From Vigna angularis (lineage: Eukaryota > Streptophyta > Magnoliopsida > Fabales > Fabaceae), in NCBI RefSeq assembly GCF_016808095.1, contig NC_068971.1, forward strand, positions 24,416,501 to 24,480,500: DNA of 64,000 nucleotides. The letters run 5' to 3'. Each line of letters starts with the position of its first letter. The first letter of the stretch is position 1. Shown here in pieces: positions 24,623 through 37,511 of this stretch. The position numbers were made by a program, and so were the translations under genes. Under the pieces are notes generated by a model. That model had not been told where the DNA came from. It saw only the letters and a program-made list of their open reading frames with translations, and made no database searches.

Positions 24623-25414
24623 TGGTATCAAACTTCTAGTTAGGAGCTTTGGTTTATGCTATGAAGATGGATATAATGATCATGTTGGAACCATGACTAA
24701 ATTCTACAAAGTATTCAATATGGAAGAAGATTTATTATTTTCCAAAGACTTGTGTGATCCTATTGAGGATCAGGGTGTTAAATAAGCAGATAAAGAGGAA
24801 GACTATTGATGTGATTTAATAATGGATAGAGTCAATCTATTTATCATCATGTATCACCATGTATCACATAAGACTCTTGCTTATAACTTATGGAAAAAAT
24901 TAAGTAAGTTGTTTTAGTGTAAAAGTTCCTTGGACAAAGCATTCCTTATTAGGAAGCTAAGAAACTTGAAATACAAGGATGATTTTTTAGTGGCAGACCA
25001 CTTGAGTAGGTTTCAAAATATGGTGAATTAGTTAATCACTATGGAGATTATATTAGATTATGAGTCACTAGCATTGTTGTTGTTTAGCTCATTACCAGAC
25101 AATTAGGTGACAATAGTGGTATGTCTATGTAACTCTTTTCCTAATGGAAAACTGACTTTTGACATGTCAAGTTAAATGAAGAAATGGGAAGGAAGAGTAG
25201 TAGTAAGATTATCTAATATACTCAAATGAAGCTTTAGTTATTGAGTCAAGAGGAAGAAATATGTATAGAAATTTTTAGAGATTTAATGATCATTCTGAAA
25301 GATTTAATGATCTTAGCAAGTCAAGGGGGAAATCAAAGTCAAAGAAAGACATCACATGTTTTCATTGTAATAAAAGTGTAAGATCCTTAAGTGAAAGAGA
25401 TCAAAGGATGGAGG
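24623..25414 (+). pseudogene. Copia gag remnant, copy 1
   Basis: After a partial primer site (TGGTATCA, 24623-24630), translation in shifting frames gives typical copia gag phrases: LWKKLSKLF (about 24890), KAFLIRKLRNLKYKDD (about 24938), LITMEI and LALLLFSSLPD (about 25030-25100), and PNGKLTFDM (about 25140). The first half of a zinc knuckle, CFHCNK, is at about 25360. In-frame stops and frameshifts abound. The interior ends in the (AAT)n array, and no pol follows. Confidence 0.75.
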
Positions 25415-27030
<1,616 letters not shown>

Positions 27031-27202
27031 CCACATATCATTATTTGTTTATACGATAATTTTAAATTTTTTATCTTAAATTTAAATCTATTAAATAATA
27101 TTTTTAATTTAAATAAAACAATACAAAAATAAATAAATATTAAAAAACCATAATTGGAACACATAATTAAAGTTTATAAAATAATCATCGGGCATAAATT
27201 AA

Positions 27203-27580
27203 TCATTGACAACAACATTCATTTATATATATTATATCGATACACAGGGCTTCCTTAAAGCCCATTTTTGCGCAATTGCGCTTGCATTGTGGTAATCCAC
27301 CAGAACAAAGGCCGATGCAATGATTCAGGAATCCAAATTTTGGTTCTGCTGCTGCTTCTCCTGAGTTAATTAAGACACCAAAAAATTATATCAAATTTCA
27401 TCACAAAATTCATATGGAATTATGGATTTTTGTATTTTTCCTTCAGTTTAGAAATAAAAAATAAGAAAAGATACTAAATTGGAGAATTGAAAGTATATTA
27501 TTTTTCTAATTACCTGCTGTCAGAACCAGAGCAACCAACAAAACACTGAAGAGAAAAGGATGACAGAAGGGAGAAGCCAT
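27203..27580 (-). CDS. Secreted defensin-like cysteine-rich peptide, copy 2
   Basis: Exon 1 is 27514-27580 and exon 2 is 27203-27360, with the same phase-1 GT..AG intron as copy 1, giving 74 residues and an intact frame. The signal peptide and all eight cysteines of the mature peptide are conserved. Against copy 1 I count seven replacements (R4P, T26A, S50R, D51N, D59E, K65I, N67Y) and only about two silent changes, so both copies appear functional and may be diverging in target. The region upstream of its TATA box is cut about 350 bases away by the Mutator-like insertion at 28012, which could change its expression. Confidence 0.85.
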
Positions 27581-27651
27581 TTCTAGAGAATTTTATTTTT
27601 CAGTTTGATATTCTCTTCTGGTGAGATTAATGTTTCATATCCTAACCATTA

Positions 27652-27661
27652 TTTATATAAA
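27652..27661 (-). promoter_or_regulatory. TATA box of defensin-like gene copy 2
   Basis: Minus-strand TTTATATAAA about 72 bases upstream of the start codon, at the same position as in copy 1. Confidence 0.7.
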
Positions 27662-28011
27662 GGCTGTTCAGGATTAGCATGCACTACTCATTATACTTAT
27701 TGGACATTTAATTCAAAAATAAATGATTTATTTACATCATTGAATGTTTAAAATTTAATTTTTGAATTAATTTGTTTTTACTAAATATGGTCCACATTAT
27801 CAGTTTAAAGGATGTTATTTAAGTATTTTTAAGGCAATCAATGAAGAGTGATAAAATTTTCCTTCTTATTGTAAAAGAGACGTTAATAAGTATATTAAGA
27901 TCATTTAATTACTATGTTGAAAATAGTAACAATTAAGAAAACTCAAATAAATAGACAACTCAAACTTCATATATAGTCAATCATTTTAATCTTTTCTGGT
28001 AAAAAAAATTA

Positions 28012-28208
28012 GGTTTAATACATCATTTGGTCCCTACTTTTAGGGGTTTGGTTCAAAGTGATCCTACCTTATAACAAAGTTTAGTAAGGCCCCATATTTC
28101 ATTAAAAATTGTTCAATCTAATCCTTTTCGCTCACGCCGTTAAAAACATAACGATACAAATGTCACTGTGGCCAAACCTGAGTGAGTTGTGTAGTTTGAT
28201 GAATACGT
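28012..28208 (+). repeat. Left terminal inverted repeat of the MULE
   Basis: Pairs with 39770-39967. The outer 50 bases are almost identical (CTACTTTTAGGGGTTTGG in both). Similarity then falls to about 80 percent up to GATGAATACGTG. Confidence 0.92.
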
Positions 28209-28979
28209 GGCTGAAAGAATTAAATGCAGAGACAGAAACATAAATGGTTGTTTGAAGAATTAAATGGAGAGAGAGAAACGTAAATGACTTTTAATGGTTG
28301 AAGAAAGAGATATTAATGTATTGATTAGAGAGAGATTATTTCTCTGGACACTACCCAACAATGCACCAGTTTTATACACCCACCTCCAGATTCCACCCTA
28401 TATATCACCTTATATACTATTCCACTCAATAATAACTCAAAAATTATATAATTTTTGAAACCCATAAAACTAGATATTTCACTTTTAGGACGACATCAAT
28501 ATAATTAAAACAAAGAATCCTTACTTATTAACAACAAAACTGTGACCATTAGATAACCTTTGCACCTCTTTCATCAATCTTTATATCTTCAAAGAAAACT
28601 CTTTTAGCTTCCCTAGACCTATTTTATAGACCCAAAATTTAAAATCTGCACAACGAAAATCTTAGCTTATAACCCTTCACCATTCTTATAATCCACCCAT
28701 GCAACCCCAGAACATCATTTGTGTACTTTACCTATCAACAAGGGACATGGCAGCACATGCACAACAACAATTTCATGCACTTGGTATTAACCATATTATG
28801 ATTTTCCTCCCAAGGTAGGTACCACGAAAACCATTAAATTCCAATATCAAGAATCCCTTCTAACTCTCTAGATTCCAACGTCTACACTATACAGGAAGAA
28901 AATATATTAACGTGGCCCCCACATGCATTGAAACTCTTCACTTGCAAAGAAAACATGAATTCATACCACTATGTGATGA
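28209..28979. other. MULE interior, left part
   Basis: AT-rich sequence of unknown origin. It may continue into 38859-39769 on the other side of the nested element. No reading frame of note. Confidence 0.5.
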
Positions 28980-28984
28980 CAGAA

Positions 28985-30263
28985 TGATAACAGTTGAAAA
29001 ACTGTTATTTTCATGCTTAAAATTGATACTAAAAGCAACCTTTAGACTTAGAAACTAGCTTGAAATCAATGCTTTTATCTATATTTTCAGAAATAAGAGA
29101 GCTGGACAGGTTTATGCTTGATTTGAGTGTTTTTGTGCAGGTTTTGAGGTGAATTTAGTGAAAAGAGTGAAGAAGGAGAGAAGTGACATTAGAAAAGACA
29201 AGAAAGAGTGCAAAAAGAGAAGACGAAGGCACCGCTCAGCGGTATTTACCGCTGAGCGGCACTCAAGAAGTCACGTTGGAACCGCTGAGGGGCAAAGTGG
29301 CCGCTGAGGGGAAGAAAGAAGACGCGCAACCACCGCTGAGCGGTATTTACCGCTGAGCGGCACTTTAATGGGCTTGGGCTTTTGTAATCTTTTGTAACTC
29401 TAAATTAGTATATAAGGGCTTGCACGTCCTAGGGTTTGGTATCTTTGGCAGAAACGAGGCAAACACTCTCTCTCTCACCCCTTTGAAGGAGGATCTTGGA
29501 TGCTCAGCTACCTCTTCCACTTTATTGGGTTTATTCTTTCATTCTTTCATTGTTATTCATCTAGGTTCACCATGAATATGGTGAACTAAACCTTGTATGT
29601 TTGTTGGGGAATCAATGTAATCTCTTGAAGCTCTCATATATGGAATCTGTTGTTTACATCTTTGAATTAAGACATATGCTTTCTTTCATCATTAGTTAGG
29701 GTTTTTCCTCTTTGCTCAATGCTTGCATTGTTTAACTCATTCTAATGCATGATTATTGGTTTTGTCGATACGGGCACGTACGGGAAAGTCTAGATCCGGG
29801 GAATTTCTCCCAATATTATACTGACAATATTCTATTGGTTGCCTTTAAGCTCCTGCACTCATGAACTAATCATTAGGAATGCTAGGAATTGTATGAACTA
29901 TTTGATTAGGGAGAAGCCATCTAGAATGGTACATTAGAGAGTGGCATTAACAATGATGATTTGAATGTTGAATTCCTAAAATGTATGAGAGTGGATGAGA
30001 TGAACTTGACCCCCAACAACATATTCATTCATATATTCCCTTGAGAGTGTTTATCTTTTGTCTTTGTCATTGATCAATTCATGCATACATGTTTACTTTT
30101 CGTCTTGCATAATTAAATCCAAATATTTCGTTTGTAAGTCCTAGCTAATCAACAAATCACATAACTAAACTAGGCCGAGAGTCCTTTGGGAAGAACGATA
30201 CTTGGTCTTACCAAGTTTATTACTTGAACGATTCGGTCATACTTGCCGATTGTGAAACAAGTT
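28985..30263 (+). repeat. Inverted LTR copy at the left end of the Athila-like element
   Basis: Starts TGATAACAGTTG (the U3 end) at the target duplication and runs to ACAAGTTTG. It lacks only the last ~25 bases of the U5 end. It contains the 500-base stretch missing from the adjoining LTR. The junction ACAAGTTTGTAAGCACC has about 5 bases of microhomology. Confidence 0.88.
29225..29365. repeat. ACCGCTGAGCGGT palindrome cluster in the Athila-like LTR
   Basis: Words ACCGCTCAGCGG and ACCGCTGAGCGG occur in two pairs, each word self-complementary around its central base and spaced by TATTT. Decayed forms (ACCGCTGAGGGGC) lie between them. The same cluster lies in the other two LTRs at 30674-30812 and 38473-38607. 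Confidence 0.93.
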
Positions 30264-31052
30264 TGTAAGCACCAAAATATGATGTCATGCATTAGAATGA
30301 GTTAAACAATGCAAGCATTGAGCAAAGAGGAAAAACCCTAACTAATGATGAAAGAAAGCATATGTCTTAATTCAAAGATGTAAACAACAGATTCCATATA
30401 TGAGAGCTTCAAGAGATTACATTGATTCCCCAACAAACATACAAGGTTTAGTTCACCATATTCATGGTGAACCTAGATGAATAACAATGAAAGAATGAAA
30501 GAATAAACCCAATAAAGTGGAAGAGGTAGCTGAGCATCCAAGATCCTCCTTCAAAGGGGTGAGAGAGAGAGTGTTTGCCTCGTTTCTGCCAAAGATACCA
30601 AACCCTAGGACGTGCAAGCCCTTATATACTAATTTAGAGTTACAAAAGATTACAAAAGCCCAAGCCCATTAAAGTGCCGCTCAGCGGTAAATACCGCTCA
30701 GCGGTGGTTGCGCGTCTTCTTTCTTCCCCTCAGCGGCCACTTTGCCCCTCAGCGGTTCCAACGTGACTTCTTGAGTGCCGCTCAGCGGTAAATACCGCTG
30801 AGCGGTGCCTTCGTCTTCTCTTTTTGCACTCTTTCTTGTCTTTTCTAATGTCACTTCTCTCCTTCTTCACTCTTTTCACTAAATTCACCTCAAAACCTGC
30901 ACAAAAACACTCAAATCAAGCATAAACCTGTCCAGCTCTCTTATTTCTGAAAATATAGATAAAAGCATTGATTTCAAGCTAGTTTCTAAGTCTAAAGGTT
31001 GCTTTTAGTATCAATTTTAAGCATGAAAATAACAGTTTTTCAACTGTTATCA
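30264..31052 (-). repeat. 3' LTR of the Athila-like element, internally deleted
   Basis: At 789 bp it matches the 1305-bp right LTR exactly in length except for one 516-bp deletion (equivalent to 37573-38088) with TCA at both breakpoints. It is preceded in the internal region by a polypurine tract. Confidence 0.92.
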
Positions 31053-31066
31053 CAACCCCAAACTTA
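31053..31066 (-). other. Polypurine tract of the Athila-like element
   Basis: The minus strand reads AAGTTTGGGGTTG directly before the LTR start TGATAAC, at the place where plus-strand DNA priming occurs. Confidence 0.75.
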
Positions 31067-32324
31067 GAACTTTGCTTGTCCTCAAGCAAACAAAATGTAA
31101 CTCCATCTCCAACCAATTCATATGATGGTTCACTCATTCAAAATCCTTTTCTCAAGATAAGTAACAACTTCACTCAAACTTATGACTAAGAGTTCAATCA
31201 TGATGTGCACATGCTTTAGTGTTCACAAAGTCATTTAATTTCCAACAAATGCTATTTTTCATGAATGATCAATCAATTAAGCATGGATGTTCATGTGCTT
31301 ATGGAATATTTCCTCACTAGATAGAGTGTTTCACTCATCACACAAGTGTATAAGAGGTAAAGTATTTCACTCATTCACTCCACTATCACAATGTCACATG
31401 AATCAACTTTGCCTTTCATTTTACTACAATCAAAACAATCACAAGCATGCATCATCAAAAGGACTTTTCACTGGCTTATAATGTGGCTGGGCTAACAAGA
31501 AAATTGGTTTTTCTGGATCACAAAATCCTTGAGTTAAGAGAATCATCACAACACAATTTTTCTTATTCATTCCCAACTTTCTTTTGCCTTTGCTTTTGCA
31601 TTGAGCTTTACTTCTTTTTCTTTTCTTTTCTTTTTCTTTGCATATTCTTACTTTTTAGCTCTTAGCTCAATGCTTTTCATATTTTCCCAACAACCCCAAA
31701 CTTGAACATTTATCAGTACCACACAAGATCTTCTACTTAACTCAAGGTAAAGATTTTTCAATCAAGGGTTTTCAGTGTATGTTCAAGGCTAAGGGTTCAA
31801 AGGATAGAACACAACATGTTCTCTTTTAGTAGGCTAACTTTATGAATTTGGCCAATAAAAAGGGTTTCAACAAAACGGCCTTGATCATATGATGCAAAAC
31901 AAGCAATTAATTCAATCATAGAAAACCTGGGCAAAATCATTCATGCTTTCAAAGTAATAGCTTTCAACAATAACAACTCTGGAGCTCAAAACCTCACATA
32001 TAAGCTCATTCACATTTGACATACACAACCTGCTTAATTTCACAACCACAATCATGATATCATGCATTTGTTCACAAAGCTTGTGAATCACCTGTATAAG
32101 CATTTTGTGTGCACATCATCTCAACCTCAATTAATCAACAAGCATCATCAAGCATTACTTATCACACAATCACAGTTAATAACAAACCATCACACAAACC
32201 AGGTGTTCAATAGAGTACATCAAACCCTAATCTAAAAACACAAACAAATAAGTTCAGAAAACTTAAACCACACAAGCATAATCATATGATAGCATTCATC
32301 AGTAAATGCTATCTCAGCTCCTCA
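31067..32324 (-). other. 3' untranslated internal region of the Athila-like element
   Basis: Lies between the second ORF and the polypurine tract. AT-rich and non-coding on the element's sense strand. The short plus-strand open stretches at 31287-31665 have no recognised domain. Confidence 0.6.
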
Positions 32325-33557
32325 TCAGTCGGAGCTGTCCTCTGTATCTTCCTCTTCCTCTTCATCATCATCTTCATCAAATGCATCCTCCTCCTCAGCT
32401 TCATCTTCTTCCATATCTCTAGCTGAAGCTTCAGCTGCTCCAGCTCCTCCATGTAATGGTTCTTCTGGCCATGCTACAACATTATGGAATTCATCCATAG
32501 TCCACCTGTGGGCTGGAGGATTATCATACATCCCCACTATCATCTCAGCAGTGGCCACCTGCCCTCTGTGAATGGACTGCAACTGAGCACCTATAAGAGA
32601 CATGTACATGTCTCTCATCTGGAATGGTTCTGCTTCATGTGCATCAGCAGATGTCCGGCTCTGTGCTGGCCCTCTCTCTCTACGAACCTGGCGTGGTGGA
32701 ACTGGCTGAGCTGCATCCTCACCTCCACAGTACTGTCTATAATAAGCCTCATCAATAGCTTTTCTTGGCCTCTCAAATGGTGGAACAGAAGTGTCCACCC
32801 CAGCTTGCTTGCAAAGGTGAGTAATCAAAGACGGATGTCCTAGTGGTGCTTTGTTGTTTGAGGTGTTAGCACACACACTAATCTCATCAGCTATCACCTT
32901 CCCAATATTAACATTCAAGTTTCTGATAGCACAGTAGATGAATAATGCCCTGCTGAGAGTAATATCTGACACATGTGAACATGGCTGAATGTTGGCATGA
33001 GAAAATGCCATCCAATACTTTGCAAGAGGAGTCAAATCTGTCCTCCTAATGTTAACCACTGCGCCAGATCTATTCCTTTGGAAGTGTCCTCCAGGTATAC
33101 ACAGTACTCTCTCAACATCCTCAAAGTCAGCACCTTCCTCCATGCTAAGAGCAAACTGACATTGCTCACCAGCCCAGACAGTATCCAGGAAGTTGTTGAT
33201 AGAATCAGGATCAAACCTGATAGCATGGCCTCTGACATAGCCCAAATAATTCTCAGCTGGATGACCACCAATCTTCTTTGCATTGGTGTAGAATTCCTTG
33301 ACCACAGCTATGTTGGCAGGTGCTGGATAAGTGGCTAGCTTTCCCCAATCATTCCCTAACACTTGCTCTCCAAATTGAGGAGCAAAGTTAGGTATCATTC
33401 CAACCTTTCTCTCCATCAGAAGTCTCCTGTCCTGAACCACCCTAAAGTGCTTCTCATGTTTCCTAGAGAGGAACCTGCCATTATGGGGCTGCTCTGGTTC
33501 CTTTTCCTTTCTCTTGGTTGCCATGGTTTTCAATCTCTTTCCAGAAGAGGATGCCAT
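32325..33557 (-). CDS. Second ORF of the Athila-like element (putative plant transposon protein family)
   Basis: An uninterrupted frame of 410 residues if started at MASSSGKRLK (33557), or 420 from an upstream Met at 33587. I prefer the inner start because a good 3' splice acceptor, TTTTGAATGCAG/GA, ends at 33560, just two bases before that ATG, implying expression from a spliced mRNA. The basic N-terminus is followed by a conserved region with GGHFQRNRSG, LTPLAKYWMAFSHAN, and NNKAPLGHPSLITHLC. This composition is typical of the 'putative plant transposon protein' ORFs found beside Athila-type elements. The last 40 residues are strongly acidic (Asp/Glu runs). It sits at the env-like position, but I see no signal peptide or membrane segment. 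Its biochemical function is unknown. Confidence 0.75.
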   Translation of the reverse strand: MASSSGKRLKTMATKRKEKEPEQPHNGRFLSRKHEKHFRVVQDRRLLMERKVGMIPNFAPQFGEQVLGNDWGKLATYPAPANIAVVKEFYTNAKKIGGHPAENYLGYVRGHAIRFDPDSINNFLDTVWAGEQCQFALSMEEGADFEDVERVLCIPGGHFQRNRSGAVVNIRRTDLTPLAKYWMAFSHANIQPCSHVSDITLSRALFIYCAIRNLNVNIGKVIADEISVCANTSNNKAPLGHPSLITHLCKQAGVDTSVPPFERPRKAIDEAYYRQYCGGEDAAQPVPPRQVRRERGPAQSRTSADAHEAEPFQMRDMYMSLIGAQLQSIHRGQVATAEMIVGMYDNPPAHRWTMDEFHNVVAWPEEPLHGGAGAAEASARDMEEDEAEEEDAFDEDDDEEEEEDTEDSSD

Positions 33558-33562
33558 TCCTG

Positions 33563-34688
33563 CATTCAAAACACAAACCAAAACCACAGAACATGATGTT
33601 AATCATTAGTAAAACTCAGAACACAACTCCTTTCGAAGCTAAACCACCGCTGAGGGCCAGAATTTCCCCTCAGCGCCACCAGTACCACACGCAAAACCAT
33701 AAAAGACCAAATCTGACAGAGTGTCGCTCAGCGGTAAATGCCGCTCAGCGGTGACCTGCAGATTTTTGCAAATCTCGTTTTTAAACTGTCCTAACTCCAC
33801 CCAAATGCAATTTTCAGTTTTCCAGTTCATAATCAAGCAGTTTAATCGGTTCAAAAATCAAGTATATCATCAAATCATGCATAGAAATCAAAATCCCCAA
33901 ATATTCATGCTTTGACAATCACATTCAAATTCAAGAACCCTAGAATGAACAAAAATGCATTTTACTTACTTGGGTGGAGATGCTAGATGATATGAGAATG
34001 CTTCCAAACTAGAATGCTCTCTTCCAACCCCAAACTTTGATGGCACACTAGTGAAAAAGTGAGTGAAAGAGAGATTTTCTAAAGAGGGAAGAGTGAAAAG
34101 ATGTGGAAAACCTAAGAGAATGTGTGTAGAAGTGTTTGTGCAGAGAGAAGCCTGGAAATAAACCCTAAAACGCAGCTTGGGGTATACAAATACCCTAATG
34201 GGCTCGGGTCCCGCTAAGGGGAACTTAAGCCCATCTGCGATAGTACCGCTCAGCGGTAATTGCCGCTCAGCGGCACTTTCGTGAAGTGCTCCTCTCCTTC
34301 TTTTCATGACCTGCGTGCCTTCCCTACATGTCCCTCATAGGTTCCCTGCAATTCAATGTTAAAAATGCTTATGCAAATCCTAACTAAAAATAAACAAACA
34401 AAAACAATCAATCAACTGGGTTGCCTCCCAGGTAGCGCTTGTTTAACGTCACGAGCCTGACCCAAAATCCACCAACACCCATCAGTAGGTGTTACAAACC
34501 TAGTATCCTTCAGTAGATACTTAACCACCTAGCATCCTTCAGTAGATGCTACATTCAACAAAATAATATCCAGAATAATGTTCACAGATTAAAAGTTACA
34601 AAACCAAAACAAATCAAAAGTTTGTAAATCCACTGGGTTGCCTCCCAGCAAGCGCTCTTTTAACGTCATTAGCTTGACCCAATAAAGT
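33563..34688 (-). other. Spacer between the two ORFs of the Athila-like element
   Basis: Where Athila elements carry RT, RNase H and integrase, this one has only 1.1 kb of non-coding DNA. It includes more CCGCTCAGCGGT words (33645-33755 and 34200-34280). It also holds two copies of a GTTGCCTCCCA(G)..AGCGCT..TTTAACGTCA phrase at 34421 and 34631, which is about 210 bases apart. Confidence 0.65.
34421..34682 (-). repeat. Direct repeat after the gag-protease ORF
   Basis: GGGTTGCCTCCCAGGTAGCG near 34420 recurs as GGGTTGCCTCCCAGCAAGCG near 34633. Between them the phrase ATCCTTCAGTAGATGCT occurs twice. This conserved non-coding block may serve RNA packaging or processing, which is inference. Confidence 0.6.
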
Positions 34689-37133
34689 TCACGTTCCATC
34701 TTCTGTATAGTTGATGTAATCTTTCCACCAACTTCTCAACTGCTTCCTTTGGACTGTTTTGATTCTTCTAGAATACGGAGACTCTATCTCTATCATCTCC
34801 TTTTCTTTGAAGCCCTTCACAACCCACAACTTGTTCTTGAATCTCACAGGTGTGCCAAGTTGGGGTTCTCTTATCTTCCAGTCCCTAGGAATCTTTTCTC
34901 CTTTTCCAGCTTCTTCTTCATCCTTGGGTACCTGAAACAACAAACAATGGTTACCTGAAACCTCAAGATTTTCATCTTGACTTCTAGTCATGGGTGCATC
35001 TCGAAATGCAGCTTTATAACTAGCCTCTTCCTCCTTTGCTTGTGTTTCGTCTTTAAAGACATCCACCACCACTCTCTCCTCTCTGTCTTGGAGCACCACT
35101 ATACCTTCATGTACATCAATGATGGCCCTGGCCGTTTTCATAAACGGTCTTCCAAGTATGATAGGTATCTTCTCGGTCTCCATTTTCATCACCACAAAGT
35201 CTGCTAAAAACTGAAGTTTGCCAACACAAACTATAATATCCTCAGCAATCCCACATGGCTCCTTTGAAGATCCGTCGGCCATTACAAGATTAACCTTTAC
35301 AGGTTTCACTTTAACATTGCCAATTTGCTCCAGTAAAGAATAAGGTATCAAGTTAACACTTGAACCTAAATCAAGGAGAGCTTTCTTCACCTGTTTCTTC
35401 CCTATAGTGCAAGGGATAGAAAAACTACCTGGATCTGGTGCTTTAGGAGGGAATGACTCTTGCTTAACAGTTATACACTCCTTTGCCTCATCATCTCTAC
35501 GTCTTTTCTTTGTAGAGATTTCTTCATTAGATTTAGTGTAAACTGTAATCTGTTGTAAAATCTGTTCCCAAGGTGCATCATTATCCACCATTTTGAATAA
35601 TTCTGTGAAGTCTAGTTGATTCCCTTGATGGATTGGAAAAGGAAAGGTGTCCTTTCTTTCTACTTCTTTTCTTTCTTCTTCTTCGTCATCTTCTAACTCA
35701 ATTATTTCTTTATTGACACTCTTCACCACTTTGCACTCTTCTCTGGGGTTAACCTCAGTATTAGCCCCAAAATTTCTGTCTGGTCTTTCTTCCAATCGCT
35801 TGATAATCTGACCCATTTGAATCTCCCAATTCTTTATAGCAGCTTCAGTGCTCTTTTGAGAAGATTCTGTTTTCTGTATAAATTGATTAAGAGTGTCTTC
35901 CAACCTTGTTTGCCTTTCATTAAGCATAGAGAACTGTTGCCACAAAGTTGGTTGCTGCTGCTGCTTGTTATATTGATTCGCTTGCCCAGTTTGTCCTTGG
36001 TCAATGCTTGGATGTGGTTTCCACCCTTGATTGTAATTCCCTTGACGGTATGGAAATTGATTAGCCATGAAATTAACATCCTCCACGGCTTCCACTGGCA
36101 ACGCACATTGACCATTGACATGGTCACCTCCACATAGTTCGCACAACTGGGTTTGTACCTGTGCAGCAGATTTCAACTCTTTGGGTAATTGAGCCAAAGT
36201 TTTAGTCAAAGTCTCCAGCTGTTGAGTTAGAATTTTGTTCTGAGCTAGCAAGGCATCATGTGTTTGTAATTGTAGAACCCCTCTTTGTTGCATAGGGGCT
36301 CCTCTCTCACTGTGCAGCTCGTTATCACTAGTAGCCATATTTTCAATAATTTCAGTTGCTTCCTCTGGAGTCTTCCATTTGATATTGCCTCCAGCTGAGG
36401 CATCCAGCATCATCTTGGTTTGTGAACCAAGCCCTCCAAGGAAAGTTAGGACTACTTCTTGATCTTCAAAACCATGCGTGGGAGTTTTGCGTAACAAGCT
36501 TTTATACCTGTCCCATGCATGTCCAAGTGATTCCTCCATGCCCTGCTTGAAAGAAGATATCTCTTGCTTGCCTTTGGTCACCTTGGATTGTGGAAAGTAC
36601 TTGTTTAGAAATTTTGTGACCACTACTTCCCACTCAGTGAAACTTTCTTCTGGAAAAGAGTTTAACCAAAGCTTAGCATTGCCCCCCAATGAGAAAGGAA
36701 ACAAACTAAGTTTGATAGCTTCGTCCGGCACCCCATTGATCTTGACCGTGTTGCAGATCTCGTTGAAAGTAGTCAGGTGCTCATATGGGCTTTCGTTAGA
36801 CAACCCATTAAATTGATTACTCTTCACCAGTTGAATTAATGCTGGCTTGACCTCCATGTTGGCTGCATTGACTCTAGGTCTAGCTATGCTGTTGAAGTGT
36901 TGAGGTCCAGCAATATTGGTGTAATCTGCAAGAGTTCTTCTAGCATTGTTATTCTCCATACTTCTTGTGCTGTGAACAGAACCTTGTGGTGATGTTTGGA
37001 GGAGAGTTTCTGGAGAAGGGAAAAGTTCTCTGGATGTTCTGATTCTTCTCCTCCTTCTACTCTCGTCTAGACCTTCAAGTAGTGGTTCTGTTGTTTTCTT
37101 GCTCCTAGTTCGAATTGCTTCCTGCATACACAA
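34689..37133 (-). CDS. Athila-like gag-protease polyprotein
   Basis: An intact frame of 814 residues. The gag domain spans roughly residues 95-255, with the phrase LWLNSFPEESFTEWEVV at about 155. A CCHC-type knuckle CELCGGDHVNGQC is at 331-343. A Gln-rich and coiled-coil-like stretch is at 385-450, and an acidic patch at 480-492. The aspartic protease has its active-site motif LLDLGSSVNLIPYSL at about 586-600 (catalytic Asp 588) and the second-lobe ILGRPFMKTARAIIDV at about 659. It stops after a short tail with no RT, RNase H or integrase. The protein can build particles and self-process. Reverse transcription and integration must be supplied by an autonomous relative. The nearby upstream Met codons leave the exact start open by three residues. 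Confidence 0.88.
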   Translation of the reverse strand: MCMQEAIRTRSKKTTEPLLEGLDESRRRRRIRTSRELFPSPETLLQTSPQGSVHSTRSMENNNARRTLADYTNIAGPQHFNSIARPRVNAANMEVKPALIQLVKSNQFNGLSNESPYEHLTTFNEICNTVKINGVPDEAIKLSLFPFSLGGNAKLWLNSFPEESFTEWEVVVTKFLNKYFPQSKVTKGKQEISSFKQGMEESLGHAWDRYKSLLRKTPTHGFEDQEVVLTFLGGLGSQTKMMLDASAGGNIKWKTPEEATEIIENMATSDNELHSERGAPMQQRGVLQLQTHDALLAQNKILTQQLETLTKTLAQLPKELKSAAQVQTQLCELCGGDHVNGQCALPVEAVEDVNFMANQFPYRQGNYNQGWKPHPSIDQGQTGQANQYNKQQQQPTLWQQFSMLNERQTRLEDTLNQFIQKTESSQKSTEAAIKNWEIQMGQIIKRLEERPDRNFGANTEVNPREECKVVKSVNKEIIELEDDEEEERKEVERKDTFPFPIHQGNQLDFTELFKMVDNDAPWEQILQQITVYTKSNEEISTKKRRRDDEAKECITVKQESFPPKAPDPGSFSIPCTIGKKQVKKALLDLGSSVNLIPYSLLEQIGNVKVKPVKVNLVMADGSSKEPCGIAEDIIVCVGKLQFLADFVVMKMETEKIPIILGRPFMKTARAIIDVHEGIVVLQDREERVVVDVFKDETQAKEEEASYKAAFRDAPMTRSQDENLEVSGNHCLLFQVPKDEEEAGKGEKIPRDWKIREPQLGTPVRFKNKLWVVKGFKEKEMIEIESPYSRRIKTVQRKQLRSWWKDYINYTEDGT

Positions 37134-37511
37134 GAAAACAAAACCCTAGAAAAGATTTGTTAGCACAAAAAGATATAGAAGAAGATATAAATTCAGAAGA
37201 TAGAAAGATTTAAAAGATAGAATCAAATAAAACCTAATCTAAAAAAATAAAATAAAGTCTAACCTAAAAAATAAAATCTAATCTAACCTAACCTAAAAGA
37301 TAAAATAAGATAGAATAAAATAAAATAAAATCTAACCTAATCTAAAAGATAAAATCTAACCTATAAAATAAAATCTAATAAAATCTAATCCTAACCTAAT
37401 AAAATAAAAACCGAAAAACAAATAAAATAAAAACAGAAAATAAAAACAGAAATTTAACAGTAAAGTCAAAGATAATCAATAATCACACAAATTAACCAGT
37501 TAAACCACGAA
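37134..37511 (-). other. 5' untranslated leader of the Athila-like element
   Basis: Between 37190 and 37440 short TAAAATAAAATCTAACC-like phrases repeat irregularly, giving a low-complexity leader between primer site and gag. Confidence 0.7.

Noticed and set aside
24543..24785. 80-codon plus-strand ORF before the gag remnant
   Set aside because: Spans the copia LTR end and primer site and runs into a broken gag; an accidental frame.
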